Below, piece after piece: positions 25,538 through 34,341 of a stretch of 39,820 nt of DNA (the first letter of the stretch is position 1; each line of letters starts with the position of its first letter). The stretch is from a bacterium. GTDB lineage: Bacteria > Caldisericota > Caldisericia > UBA6126. The position numbers and the translations under genes were made by a program. The stretch covers positions 1 to 39,820 of the forward strand of contig JAJFUD010000056.1 in assembly GCA_021372585.1 (NCBI GenBank), written 5' to 3'. The notes below the pieces were generated by a model that saw nothing but the letters and a program-made list of their open reading frames with translations, did no database searches and was not told the origin of the DNA.

Positions 25538-28120
25538 TTATTTTTTCTTAAAAAGAAGTTTTTCTTCCTGGTAATCGATTAAAAGGGTGTCCCCCTCATG
25601 AATCTTCCCGTTAAGCAGCTCTATAGCCATAGGATTCATCACTTCTTTCTGAATCAGTCGTTTTAATGGTCGTGCGCCGTATGTCGGATCGTACCCGGCT
25701 TCTGCCAGATACTGAATCGCGGACTGAGCAGGTTCGATATGGATGGATTTTTCTGATAACCGGGCACTTAATTGCTGAAGCTGAAGGTTGACTATTTTTC
25801 GGATATCCTCTTTGCTTAGTTGATGAAACACAATGATTTCATCAATGCGGTTTACAAACTCCGGTTTAAAAGATTGATGGACTAAAGTCTGGATCTGTTT
25901 CTTGGCTTCTTCGTAGGAAAGAGCAGGGTCCTGAAGAAATTCGCTTCCAATATTGGATGTCATGATAATGACGGTGTTTTTAAAGTCTATCGTCCTCCCT
26001 TGACCATCGGTTAATCTTCCCTCATCCAATGTCTGAAGCAATACATGAAATACGTCCGGATGGGCTTTCTCGATTTCATCCAGAAGGATGACGGAATAAG
26101 GTTTTCTCCTAACCGCTTCGGTTAGCTGACCACCCTCTTCATATCCGACATAACCCGGAGGAGATCCAATTAAACGTGCCACCGAATGTTTTTCCATATA
26201 TTCACTCATATCGACCCGGATCATCGCTTTTTCATCGTCGAACAGGAATTCGGCTAGTGCTTTTGATAATTCTGTTTTTCCAACACCAGTGGGACCTAGA
26301 AAAATAAAGGTGCCAATGGGTTTATCAGGGTCAGCAATACCGGACCTGGCTCTGCGAACGGCATCCGAAACAGCTAGAATAGCCTCCTCTTGTCCAACCA
26401 CTCGCTTCGATAAGTTTTCTTCCATATGAATCAGTTTTAAAGACTCCCCTTCCATCAGTTTTGAGATAGGGATTCCGGTCCATTTGGAGACTACTTGTGC
26501 AATATCTTCTTCTTCCACTTCCTCCTTCAGCATTCTTGTTTCCGGAGAAATCTCCTCCATTTTCTTTTGTAAAGCTTCTAATTGTTTCTTTTTTTCCAAT
26601 AGGACACCATAACGAAGCTCTGCCGCTTTATCCCAATTTCCGCATAATTCTGCCTGGTGTTCTTGGTTTTTAATATCATCCATCTCCGCTTTTAAAGCGC
26701 TAATCTGATTCAGAACCTGCTTTTCAAGCTGCCATTCAGCCCGTAAACTTTTGGCATTTTCTTTGTCCAACATTAATTCTGCTTCCAGCTTCGCCAGTCG
26801 TTGTTTGGACAAGGCGTCTTTTTCCTTTTTCACTGCCTGCTTTTCGATTTCAAGTTGTCGGATATGTCTCTCTACTTCATCTAATTCTGTAGGAAGACTG
26901 TCAATTTCAGTCCGTAGTTTGGAAGAAGCCTCATCCATCAAATCGATCGCTTTATCTGGTAAAAACCGGTCAGAAATATACCGGTGAGACAACCAGGCCG
27001 CTGCTACCAGCGCAGAATCCTTGATTCGTATGCCATGATGTACCTCATATCGCTCTTTTAATCCTCTCAGTATCGCGATCGTGTCTTCCGGTGATGGTTC
27101 GGCTACTAATACCGGTTGAAATCTTCTTTCCAAGGCTGCGTCCTTCTCGATTCTCTTTCGGTATTCATTCAGGGTTGTAGCCCCTATCGCTCTCAACTCC
27201 CCTCTCGCCAGAGCTGGTTTGAGCATATTCGAGGCATCCATGCTACCTTCTGCTGCCCCTGCGCCAACAAGGGTGTGCAATTCATCAATAAAAAGGATGA
27301 TCTTCCCTTCAGAAGAGACCACCTCTTTGATCACTGCTTTTAACCTCTCCTCAAATTCACCACGATACTTTGCTCCTGCAACCAAAGAACCCAGGTCAAG
27401 GGCTAACAACCTTTTGCCTTTTAGCCCTTCCGGGACATCTTCGGAGGCTATTCTTTGAGCTAGTCCTTCTGCTATGGCTGTTTTGCCAACACCAGGCTCT
27501 CCGATTAATACAGGATTGTTTTTGGTTCGCCTGGATAAAACCTGGATCACTCGACGGATTTCATCGTCCCTTCCTATCACGGGATCAAGCTTTCCTTTTT
27601 GTGCTAATTGGGTAAGGTCTTTGCTGTATTTTTCCAGAGCCTGGTAGTTATTTTCTGCCGATGGATCGGTCACACGCTGACTACCGCGAATTTCCATTAA
27701 CTGGGTAAGCACTGCTTCTTTCTGAATGTTGTTTTGTTGGAGTAAAGCGGTAATAAAAGGGATGTTCACTTCATAGAAAGCAAGAAATACATGCTCCACC
27801 GCAATAAACTCGTCCTTAAACTGGTGCATGATGCTTTCGGACTTAGCGAGTAAACTAAGCGATATATTGCTAAATCCCGGCTCCTGTGATGATCCATACA
27901 CAGCTGGTTTGTTTTCCAGCTCCTGATTTGTTACTTGCATCATGTGATGAATATCAGCATTCATTTTGGATAAAATAATGGGGACAATCCCCTCTTTCTG
28001 AGAAAGCAGAGAAGACCATATATGTAAAGGCTCGATCGCTGGATGATGGTATTGTTGTGCAATCGCTTGAGCTTGCGCTAAAGCCTCCTGCACTTTAATT
28101 GTCATCGGATATTGTTTCAT
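25538..28120 (-). CDS. clpB: ATP-dependent disaggregase ClpB
   Basis: An 860-residue AAA+ chaperone that extracts proteins from aggregates with DnaK. It has a Clp-N domain (1-145), AAA-1 with Walker [10 protein letters not shown], a middle coiled coil (about 395-520), AAA-2 with Walker [10 protein letters not shown], and the ClpB-type C-terminus. The long middle domain and lack of an IGF loop separate it from ClpA/C. AGGAGG precedes the ATG. A perfect TATAAT lies on the minus strand at 28153-28148 in the 71-base gap after the transaldolase, but without a good -35. No CIRCE or CtsR-like operator was found. The envelope-stress genes follow 55 bases downstream. Confidence 0.97.
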   Translation of the reverse strand: MKQYPMTIKVQEALAQAQAIAQQYHHPAIEPLHIWSSLLSQKEGIVPIILSKMNADIHHMMQVTNQELENKPAVYGSSQEPGFSNISLSLLAKSESIMHQFKDEFIAVEHVFLAFYEVNIPFITALLQQNNIQKEAVLTQLMEIRGSQRVTDPSAENNYQALEKYSKDLTQLAQKGKLDPVIGRDDEIRRVIQVLSRRTKNNPVLIGEPGVGKTAIAEGLAQRIASEDVPEGLKGKRLLALDLGSLVAGAKYRGEFEERLKAVIKEVVSSEGKIILFIDELHTLVGAGAAEGSMDASNMLKPALARGELRAIGATTLNEYRKRIEKDAALERRFQPVLVAEPSPEDTIAILRGLKERYEVHHGIRIKDSALVAAAWLSHRYISDRFLPDKAIDLMDEASSKLRTEIDSLPTELDEVERHIRQLEIEKQAVKKEKDALSKQRLAKLEAELMLDKENAKSLRAEWQLEKQVLNQISALKAEMDDIKNQEHQAELCGNWDKAAELRYGVLLEKKKQLEALQKKMEEISPETRMLKEEVEEEDIAQVVSKWTGIPISKLMEGESLKLIHMEENLSKRVVGQEEAILAVSDAVRRARSGIADPDKPIGTFIFLGPTGVGKTELSKALAEFLFDDEKAMIRVDMSEYMEKHSVARLIGSPPGYVGYEEGGQLTEAVRRKPYSVILLDEIEKAHPDVFHVLLQTLDEGRLTDGQGRTIDFKNTVIIMTSNIGSEFLQDPALSYEEAKKQIQTLVHQSFKPEFVNRIDEIIVFHQLSKEDIRKIVNLQLQQLSARLSEKSIHIEPAQSAIQYLAEAGYDPTYGARPLKRLIQKEVMNPMAIELLNGKIHEGDTLLIDYQEEKLLFKKK

Positions 28121-28191
28121 CCGAGCACCTCCTAAAAAAAAGTCACTATTATAGAGATACCCAGACCAAACAAATTTTGCTAAAAAAATAA

Positions 28192-28851
28192 TTAGTTAGA
28201 AGATTGTATAAACTTTTCCCAGTCTTGTTTAAAGACCTCGATTCCTTTTGTCGTTAGAGGGTGGTGAAACATCTTTTTCAACACAGGATAAGGTACGGTT
28301 GCAATGTGAGATCCAAGCAGTGCAGCCTGCGTCACATGAAGAGGGTGACGGATGCTGGCAGCGATAATCTGTGTTTCGTATCCATAAAAATCAATTATAT
28401 TGATAAGATTTTCTAATAAAACCATACCGTCTTCCCCGATATCATCTAATCTGCCAATAAACGGAGATATATAGGTTGCACCGGCCTTAGCAGCTAATAA
28501 TCCCTGGTTTGCAGAAAATATCAGCGTACAATTAGTCGGAATTTTATGAAAAGCAAACATTCGAATTGCCCGCAATCCTTCTTCACACATGGGTACTTTG
28601 ATCACTACATGCTTGTGGGAAATGTCAAACAGACGTTTTCCTTCTTCTAGCATCTCTTCCGCTTTTTGCGATAACACTTCTAAACTGATAGGACCGTCAA
28701 CAAGATGAATGATCTCTGAGGCGATCATTTGTAATTCTTTCCCCGATTCCTTGGCTAAAAGTGTAGGATTCGTCGTAATCCCATCAATGATACCCATTTG
28801 AGCCGCTTCTTTAATTTCCTGAATATTGGCCGTATCTAAGAATATCTTCAC
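28192..28851 (-). CDS. fsa: transaldolase-like fructose-6-phosphate aldolase (TalC/FSA family)
   Basis: A 219-residue short transaldolase of the FSA/TalC class. It has KIFLDTANIQEIKEA, TTNPTLLAKE (26-35), the Schiff-base Lys85 in VVIKVPM, NCTLIFSANQGLLAAKAGA and YISPFIGRLDDIG. In the pentose phosphate pathway it moves a dihydroxyacetone unit; some members act as F6P aldolases, and sequence here does not separate the two. The start is GTG behind GGGAGGGG. It lies 11 bases after thiN and near rpe, another pentose-phosphate enzyme. Confidence 0.92.
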   Translation of the reverse strand: MKIFLDTANIQEIKEAAQMGIIDGITTNPTLLAKESGKELQMIASEIIHLVDGPISLEVLSQKAEEMLEEGKRLFDISHKHVVIKVPMCEEGLRAIRMFAFHKIPTNCTLIFSANQGLLAAKAGATYISPFIGRLDDIGEDGMVLLENLINIIDFYGYETQIIAASIRHPLHVTQAALLGSHIATVPYPVLKKMFHHPLTTKGIEVFKQDWEKFIQSSN

Positions 28852-28862
28852 TATACCCCTCC

Positions 28863-29540
28863 CTATTGAAATAATAACGGACTTACTTTTTGCACTTCAC
28901 TGTGGTAGACTAACAGAGCCTCCCCTTCAAGTACTTCCAGCCCGAAACGATCTGAGAGAAGCACGTTGCTCAGACCTTCGGAGCTCAATTTTTCAATCTT
29001 TTCATTCGATAAAGAGTATTTTAAGTTAATTGTTTGTTTAATCCAAATAAAATCTGATAAAGATATCAAAGATAATATATTCCCTTTAATACCGAAGCCT
29101 TTTACAAATTCTCCTCCTTGAATAAAACGAATCCATGTGTGTTCAGAAATAAAAATAGGTTGAAATCCTGATTGAAGAAGTTTTCTTCCGATATCTATAT
29201 TCAGAAGCGTATGATCAATTCTTCCTCCAAGCATAGCTGCCAAATAAACAATCCCTTTAGAGGACTCACTGATTATTTTTTCGGCCGCAAGCTCAAAATC
29301 AGATTTGTCTTTTTCGCTGGGATAGACAAAGAGGGGAATCCCTTCTGTTTTTAACCAACGCAGCGTGAAATCTGCTATAGAATCATTATCTCCCATTACC
29401 CAATCGGGTGATTGCTTTAAGGCAAAAAGGTGATTGGCTCCTCCGTCAATGCCGACTATCACATCACATTGGCGGATAATTTTTTGATAATATGGTAAGG
29501 GATCTACAGAACCGGAACCTATTATGAAATAGGTTGACAT
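28863..29540 (-). CDS. thiN: thiamine pyrophosphokinase
   Basis: ThiN makes thiamine diphosphate from thiamine and ATP. The 225-residue sequence has VGIDGGANHLFAL (29-41), GDNDS (50-54), SEKDKSDFELA and GGRIDHTLLN, the family's binding motifs. TPP is the cofactor of transketolase, fitting its place between rpe and a transaldolase. The ATG overlaps the rpe end by 19 bases. The rpe-thiN order is a conserved Bacillota pair. Confidence 0.93.
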   Translation of the reverse strand: MSTYFIIGSGSVDPLPYYQKIIRQCDVIVGIDGGANHLFALKQSPDWVMGDNDSIADFTLRWLKTEGIPLFVYPSEKDKSDFELAAEKIISESSKGIVYLAAMLGGRIDHTLLNIDIGRKLLQSGFQPIFISEHTWIRFIQGGEFVKGFGIKGNILSLISLSDFIWIKQTINLKYSLSNEKIEKLSSEGLSNVLLSDRFGLEVLEGEALLVYHSEVQKVSPLLFQ

Positions 29541-30199
29541 AAAGCCCTAAAAGAACGAATGTACTCGGCAGGGTCCTTTTGCTTTACCAGGTCGCTACCA
29601 ATAATAAACAAATCAACTCCGCTAGCTGCTAAAGCAGGCACCAGGGAGAGTTGAACTCCCCCGTCCACTTCGAGCAGATAGGGGTAGCCATAACAAACTC
29701 TAAGCTGATTGAGTGTTTTCGCTTTTTCCAGAACGTCCAGATGGAAGGATTGGCCGCCAAAACCGGGATTCACAGACATCAACAGAATAAAATCCAGCTG
29801 AGGCAAAAATGCTTGGATTCTATCAATGGGTGTGTCAGGATTGAGCGCCACACCAAATTCAATATGCTGCTCTTTTATCGCAATCATTACTTCCTCAAGA
29901 GATGGAAATGCTTCTATATGAACCGATACTCTAACCGGTTTGATAGCCAAAAAAGCTTTAATAGTCTGTTTGTATGCAAGAGAGGTCATCATAAAATGAA
30001 CATCAAATGGAATTTTTCCGGACATTTCATGTATTTCTTGAGACATCGCCGGAGAAAAAGATAGATTAGGAACAAAGTTGCCATCCATGATATCCAGATG
30101 TATAAAATCCACCCCAGATGACACAATCTTTTGATATGTTTCAGAGAAATGCTTGAAGGGAATTGATAAAATCGATGCGCCGATTTTATGGTTTTTCAT
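29522..30199 (-). CDS. rpe: ribulose-phosphate 3-epimerase
   Basis: Rpe interconverts ribulose-5-P and xylulose-5-P. With the ATG at 30199 it has 225 residues, starting KNHKIGASILSIPF as in the family. The frame is open 45 codons further upstream, but that part is PASTA-gene antisense-free read-through with no homology. Motifs: HLDIMDGNFVPNLSFSP, VHFMMTS, MSVNPGFGGQSF and EVDGGV. The start overlaps the PASTA lipoprotein gene by 14 bases without a clear Shine-Dalgarno, so translation is probably coupled. Confidence 0.94.
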   Translation of the reverse strand: MKNHKIGASILSIPFKHFSETYQKIVSSGVDFIHLDIMDGNFVPNLSFSPAMSQEIHEMSGKIPFDVHFMMTSLAYKQTIKAFLAIKPVRVSVHIEAFPSLEEVMIAIKEQHIEFGVALNPDTPIDRIQAFLPQLDFILLMSVNPGFGGQSFHLDVLEKAKTLNQLRVCYGYPYLLEVDGGVQLSLVPALAASGVDLFIIGSDLVKQKDPAEYIRSFRALCQPIS

Positions 30200-30887
30200 T
30201 GACAATGATATTGACGATAGTACCAACTTGCGCAGGGCTTTCCGGAATAGGTTCCTGTTGATATACCACTCCCCTGGCATGATTTGGGTTAGGGATGAAC
30301 AACACCGATCCAAGTTTGTAACCGCTGGATTCAATCATATGTTTAGCGTCTTCAAAGGGAATATCCAATAAATTAGGAACAGAAGGTAAACCGGGGACAG
30401 AGACAGAAACATTTACTGCGCTTCCACTTAACACTTCGGAATCTTGTCGTGGATTTTGGGAGAGTATGGTGCCCGGTACTGCTTGATTGTCATGTACTTC
30501 GGTAATTTCTCCTAAGAATAACCCCATGGTTTTCAGCGTTTCAGCCGCTTTTCCATAATTTTGGTTGATTAAGGAGGGAACAGTCACTTTAGTAGCTCCC
30601 TGACTGACAAAAAGTTGTATTGTTCTGCCTTTTTTTACTTTGGTCATCGGATACGGATTTTGTGTAACCACATAACCTGCCGGAGTAGTTGGAAAAAATC
30701 CCCCCTCTACAAAATCAGCTTTAAGGTTTTTGCTTCGAATTATCTCCATCGCTTCTTCCTGAGATTTGCCTCGTAGATCCGGCACCATTTGTAAAGTTGA
30801 ACTACCAAGTTGACATCCGACTAAACAAACCGATATCATTAGAGTCATCGCACAGATACTCGGTTTGTTTAGTCGATGTATTGTCAT
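30186..30887 (-). CDS. PASTA-repeat lipoprotein without a kinase domain
   Basis: A 233-residue exported protein. The signal peptide ends in the lipobox LVGC with Cys25. Three PASTA repeats follow, at about 34-98 (VPDLRGKSQEEAMEIIRS), 99-165 (VPSLINQNYGKAAETLKTM) and 166-233 (VPNLLDIPFEDAKHMIESS). PASTA repeats in PknB/Stk1 kinases and penicillin-binding proteins sit outside the cell and bind muropeptide or beta-lactam-like ligands. Here no kinase precedes them, although rpe-thiN, which normally follow pknB-rsgA in Bacillota, come next. The ATG lies just after the kbl stop. Confidence 0.88.
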   Translation of the reverse strand: MTIHRLNKPSICAMTLMISVCLVGCQLGSSTLQMVPDLRGKSQEEAMEIIRSKNLKADFVEGGFFPTTPAGYVVTQNPYPMTKVKKGRTIQLFVSQGATKVTVPSLINQNYGKAAETLKTMGLFLGEITEVHDNQAVPGTILSQNPRQDSEVLSGSAVNVSVSVPGLPSVPNLLDIPFEDAKHMIESSGYKLGSVLFIPNPNHARGVVYQQEPIPESPAQVGTIVNIIVNEKP

Positions 30888-30891
30888 TCAG

Positions 30892-32124
30892 TTATCTATT
30901 TTTGTACTCTTTCAAGATACTTAATACCTGTCGGATATCTTCTTCGGTATGGGAAGCAGAAATCTGGAAACGAATCTCCTCGTCTCCGCGCGGTACCACA
31001 GGGAAACTCAAACCGGTTGCCAATACGCCTCTTTCTGTCAGATAATTTACCAGAGCGATATTCTTGGCGGTATCTCTTACCATCAAAGGAACAACTGGAT
31101 GTTCTCCGGGTAATGTCTCGTAACCATTTTCAATTAAACCGTCTTTAAACATTTTGGTAACTTTTCTGAGATGTTCAAGAATCTTCAAACCTTCCGGGCT
31201 GTCAATAATATCGAGGGCTTTCATGGCTCCGGCTGCTTCGCCTGGTGAGATTGGATTGGAATAAATATAAGTAGGCGCTTTTTGGTGTAGGTATTCCACA
31301 ATTTGAGCGCTGGTAGCAACAAATCCACCGTTTGTACCAAAAGATTTTCCCAGGGTGCCCACTAACACATCTACCTTGCCCATGGCATTGGCATATTCAA
31401 TTGTTCCGCGACCGGTTTTACCAAAAGCGCCAATACCGTGTGAGTCATCTACAAATAACAGGATGCCTTCCTGGAATTTGTCATCATATTTCTCGCAAAG
31501 ACCGGCAATAATATCCAAAGGAGCATTATCGCCTCTCATAGAAAAAATACCGTCTGTGATGACGATGACGCGGTTTCCTTTCCCAATAGAAGCCTGTATC
31601 TGTTCTTCCAGCATCTTCATATCCAAATGTTTGTAAATCATCTTCTCTTTTGGACGGGAAAGCTTCATCGCATTAATAATGCAGTTATGATTTAACTCAT
31701 CGCTGATGATGATGGTTTCAGCAGTTGTCAGTGAAACAAATGTACCGATCGTGGACATATAAGCTGAACTGTAAAGCATCGCAGCTTCAGTTCCACAGAA
31801 TTTGGCTATCTTTTTCTCTAAGGCAATATGCACATCAAAAGTACCGGATATAAATCTGACTGCGCCGGGACCGGCTCCATATTTCTTCGTAGCTTTTTCT
31901 TCCTCTTCTATGATATCTGGTCTAAGGGATAATCCTGCGTAAGAATTAGCATTCATACGGATGAATTTCTTTCCGGGGTAACCTTGAATGATGAACCTGG
32001 GACCGATATTGCCAGTGGCATTTTCGACACCGGTTACAACCATTTCCGGTGCTTTTGCAGTACCTTTTTCAATTAATTCACTAATTTCAGAATGTAATGT
32101 TTTGTGTAGTCTTTCAAATGGCAT
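30892..32124 (-). CDS. kbl: 2-amino-3-ketobutyrate CoA ligase (glycine C-acetyltransferase)
   Basis: A 410-residue PLP enzyme of the alpha-oxoamine synthase family. It splits 2-amino-3-oxobutyrate with CoA to glycine and acetyl-CoA. The PLP Lys260 lies in GTLGKSFGTNGGF; the PLP-contacting Asp and His lie in LFVDDSHGIGAFG. It has NANSYAGLS, as in Kbl. AGGAGG precedes the ATG. The gene follows tdh by 19 bases, which selects Kbl over BioF or serine palmitoyltransferase. It is somewhat longer than the usual 398. Confidence 0.92.
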   Translation of the reverse strand: MPFERLHKTLHSEISELIEKGTAKAPEMVVTGVENATGNIGPRFIIQGYPGKKFIRMNANSYAGLSLRPDIIEEEEKATKKYGAGPGAVRFISGTFDVHIALEKKIAKFCGTEAAMLYSSAYMSTIGTFVSLTTAETIIISDELNHNCIINAMKLSRPKEKMIYKHLDMKMLEEQIQASIGKGNRVIVITDGIFSMRGDNAPLDIIAGLCEKYDDKFQEGILLFVDDSHGIGAFGKTGRGTIEYANAMGKVDVLVGTLGKSFGTNGGFVATSAQIVEYLHQKAPTYIYSNPISPGEAAGAMKALDIIDSPEGLKILEHLRKVTKMFKDGLIENGYETLPGEHPVVPLMVRDTAKNIALVNYLTERGVLATGLSFPVVPRGDEEIRFQISASHTEEDIRQVLSILKEYKNR

Positions 32125-32143
32125 CTAATTTTCCTCCTATAAA

Positions 32144-33094
32144 TTATTTAAGTTTTTTAGATAACGTATCGAGCATATCTTTCGTCATATTATCCAGGTT
32201 ATATTTCGGATTCCATCCCCATTCTTTTCTGGCAGCGGAGTCGTCAAAGCTGTTAGGCCATGAGTCTGCAATCCCTTGGCGGACAGGGTCAATGTTATAT
32301 GTGATGGTGAAATCAGGTATATATTTTTGGATAGCGGCGGCAATCATCTTGGGCGTAAAGGACATGGCCGAAATATTAAACGCATTCCGGTGAATCAGTT
32401 TGGATGGGTCTGCCTCCATTAACTGGATAGAACCTTCAATCGCATCAGGCATATACATCATATCTAAGTAGGTATCTTCCCGTAAGAAACAGGAATAGGT
32501 TTTTTGCTTAATCGCTTCATAATAAATCTCAACGGCGTAATCAGTCGTACCACCACCAGGAAGCGTAAGATTGGATATGAGACCGGGATAACGTAAACCT
32601 CTGACATCCACGCCCCATTTCAGGAAATAATAATCACACAGTAGTTCTCCGGCTACTTTGGTCACACCATACATCGAAGTTGGTCTCTGTATGGTATCTT
32701 GAGGAGTATGATCCATCGGAGAGGTAGGTCCAAAGGCAGCAATCGAACTAGGAACGAACAAAGATAAATTAAACATTCTACCGGCTTCCAGAACATTGTA
32801 TAATCCTCCCATATTTACATGCCAAGCCTTTTGAGGATTCTTTTCACCGGTGCCAGACAGAATAGAAGCCATATGGTAAATGGTCGTGATATTGTGTTTT
32901 TTCACAACCGCTACAACCGCTTCCATATCCGTAGCGTCCAACGTTTCAAACGGTCCGGCTTTGAGTACTTCTTCCGAAGGAGCCTTCACATGTCCAGCGA
33001 CAACAACATTGTCTGAGCCGTGCTGTTTGCGTAATGTGATCATCAGTTCAGAGCCGATCTGCCCTAATGCCCCTGTAATCAATATTTTTCCCAT
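32144..33094 (-). CDS. NAD-dependent L-threonine 3-dehydrogenase, SDR (epimerase-like) type
   Basis: A 316-residue Rossmann-fold protein of the extended SDR class. GALGQIGSE (8-16) binds NAD; catalytic Ser/Tyr/Lys are in PSSIAAFG and YGVTK (Tyr142, Lys146). RYPGLIS and the TTDYAVEIYYEA segment are features of SDR-type threonine dehydrogenases, which oxidise threonine to 2-amino-3-oxobutyrate. This differs from the zinc MDR-type Tdh of E. coli. The unstable product would go straight to Kbl, encoded next. GAGGAAATT precedes the ATG. A UDP-sugar epimerase is the alternative, but the kbl neighbour argues against it. Confidence 0.9.
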   Translation of the reverse strand: MGKILITGALGQIGSELMITLRKQHGSDNVVVAGHVKAPSEEVLKAGPFETLDATDMEAVVAVVKKHNITTIYHMASILSGTGEKNPQKAWHVNMGGLYNVLEAGRMFNLSLFVPSSIAAFGPTSPMDHTPQDTIQRPTSMYGVTKVAGELLCDYYFLKWGVDVRGLRYPGLISNLTLPGGGTTDYAVEIYYEAIKQKTYSCFLREDTYLDMMYMPDAIEGSIQLMEADPSKLIHRNAFNISAMSFTPKMIAAAIQKYIPDFTITYNIDPVRQGIADSWPNSFDDSAARKEWGWNPKYNLDNMTKDMLDTLSKKLK

Positions 33095-33133
33095 AATTTC
33101 CTCCGTATTTAGTTTGTAACCATCAACCTTAAA

Positions 33134-33162
33134 TTTATACCATATCCGCTTTTTTTATTCAA
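33134..33162 (-). promoter_or_regulatory. promoter for the tdh-kbl-PASTA-rpe operon
   Basis: Minus-strand TTGAAT (33162-33157), exactly 17 bases, then TATAAA (33139-33134) with TGG just before it. It lies 40 bases upstream of the tdh ATG and is among the best promoter matches in the window. Confidence 0.55.
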
Positions 33163-33211
33163 TGGAATGGCCTACCCGCTACATTTAAGTAAATCACTTA
33201 TAATCAAGGTT

Positions 33212-34024
33212 TTAATAAAACCACTGTTTAAAAATTCTGATTTGTTCTGAGTCTTCTTCCAAGCTATTTTTAGGAGTCTCTAAAATAAAGGGTATTTGCT
33301 GGAATACCTTAGCAAAGGATTTTAAGTCATCTTCCGATATTCTTCCCTGATTTAATTTTGCGTGATGATCTTTTTTCGATCCTAGCTCATCTTTTGAATT
33401 ATTCAAATGAATGACTCTTAAGCGTTGTTGATCCTGCCAGCCTGATAAAACTCGATGTAAAGTATTGTCTTTCGGTGTTATTCCAAATCCCCATAAATGT
33501 GCTGTATCCATACACACTCCCATACCGGGAAAGGCATCCAGCAGACAGGAGAGTTCTTCTAAACTGCCACCCATGGCATTGGTCTGTCCAGCTGAGTTCT
33601 CTATCACGAGCTTGTGAATAGCAAAAGTTCCCTGAATAGAATTCAGGGATTCTCTAAATCGAAGAAAACCGGATTCGAAACTGCTTCCCCCATGATACCC
33701 AACATGGACTATCAAATAAGTATCGGGCTTGTCTTCAATCACATGCAGAAGATTCTGAATAACTATGGCACTCTTTTCTCTCACAGATTCATTGGTTGAG
33801 CATAAGTTCACCACATAAGGGGCATGAATGAAGATAGGGGAGATGCCTTCTGTTGTTGCCATCCGGTAAAAAGAGTTCCATTCCTTTCTTGTTACTTTCC
33901 TTGGTTGGTAAGTATGAGGGTTTTGTAAAAAATATTGTGCCGTATTGGATTGTATTTCTTTCGCCCAATCAATGACACTTGATAAAGCTTTATTTACCGG
34001 ACAATGTACACCCACCCTTACCAT
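33212..34024 (-). CDS. nfo: endonuclease IV (AP endonuclease)
   Basis: A 270-residue TIM-barrel enzyme that nicks DNA at abasic sites. All nine zinc ligands of the family can be placed: His67 (HAPY), His107 (VHVG), Glu142 (IENSAGQ), Asp173 and His176 (CMDTAHLWGFG), His206 (IHLNNSK), Asp219 and His221 (KKDHHAKL), Glu249 (ILETPK). The usual HLND reads HLNN here; that Asp is not a metal ligand. AAAGGA precedes the ATG. It stands alone, divergent from the tRNA-Ile gene and in the same direction as tdh. Confidence 0.93.
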   Translation of the reverse strand: MVRVGVHCPVNKALSSVIDWAKEIQSNTAQYFLQNPHTYQPRKVTRKEWNSFYRMATTEGISPIFIHAPYVVNLCSTNESVREKSAIVIQNLLHVIEDKPDTYLIVHVGYHGGSSFESGFLRFRESLNSIQGTFAIHKLVIENSAGQTNAMGGSLEELSCLLDAFPGMGVCMDTAHLWGFGITPKDNTLHRVLSGWQDQQRLRVIHLNNSKDELGSKKDHHAKLNQGRISEDDLKSFAKVFQQIPFILETPKNSLEEDSEQIRIFKQWFY

Positions 34025-34095
34025 TCTGTTCCTTTCAAACTAAAACGAATCAAAAAAAAATATCGCCTTATTTTAAGACCAGCCCAAAAATGAAC

Positions 34096-34123
34096 TTGAA
34101 AATATCCCTGAATATTTTATCAT
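34096..34123 (+). promoter_or_regulatory. promoter for the tRNA-Ile/tRNA-Ala operon
   Basis: TTGAAA (34096-34101), 16 bases, then TATCAT (34118-34123), each five of six to consensus, 20 bases before the tRNA-Ile 5' end. Confidence 0.5.
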
Positions 34124-34143
34124 TATTCTGTTATGAATTATAT

Positions 34144-34217
34144 GGGCCTCTAGCTCAGTTGGTTAGAGCGCGTCCCTGATAAGGACGAGGTCCTTGGTTC
34201 GAATCCAAGGAGGCCCA
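34144..34217 (+). tRNA. tRNA-Ile (anticodon GAU)
   Basis: A 74-base cloverleaf. Acceptor GGGCCTC pairs with GAGGCCC, discriminator A; D arm GCTC-AGTTGGTTA-GAGC; anticodon loop CTGATAA with anticodon GAT on a GTCC/GGAC-type stem; T arm CTTGG-TTCGAAT-CCAAG. CCA is not encoded. Seven bases separate it from tRNA-Ala. Confidence 0.97.
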
Positions 34218-34224
34218 TATACTT

Positions 34225-34297
34225 GGGGATGTAGTTCAGCTGGGAGAACGCCTCGCTTGCACCGAGGAGGTCAGCGGTTCGAACCCGCTCATCTCCA
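34225..34297 (+). tRNA. tRNA-Ala (anticodon UGC)
   Basis: A 73-base cloverleaf. Acceptor GGGGATG pairs with CATCTCC with one G-U, discriminator A; anticodon arm CCTCG-CTTGCAC-CGAGG with anticodon TGC; T arm GCGG-TTCGAAC-CCGC. CCA is not encoded. It forms the Ile-Ala pair usually found in 16S-23S spacers, but no rRNA flanks it. No terminator separates it from the next gene. Confidence 0.97.
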
Positions 34298-34341
34298 CTT
34301 GTTTTGAGATCGAATTTAAATTAGGTGTCCGCGGAGGAATT

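Noticed and set aside
28121-28191. CIRCE or CtsR operator upstream of clpB
   Set aside because: No TTAGCACTC-N9-GAGTGCTAA or tandem GGTCAAA-type heptads could be found in the 71-base gap.
29651-30064. A 137-codon frame antisense to rpe
   Set aside because: Lies wholly within rpe, which has clear motifs; no independent support.
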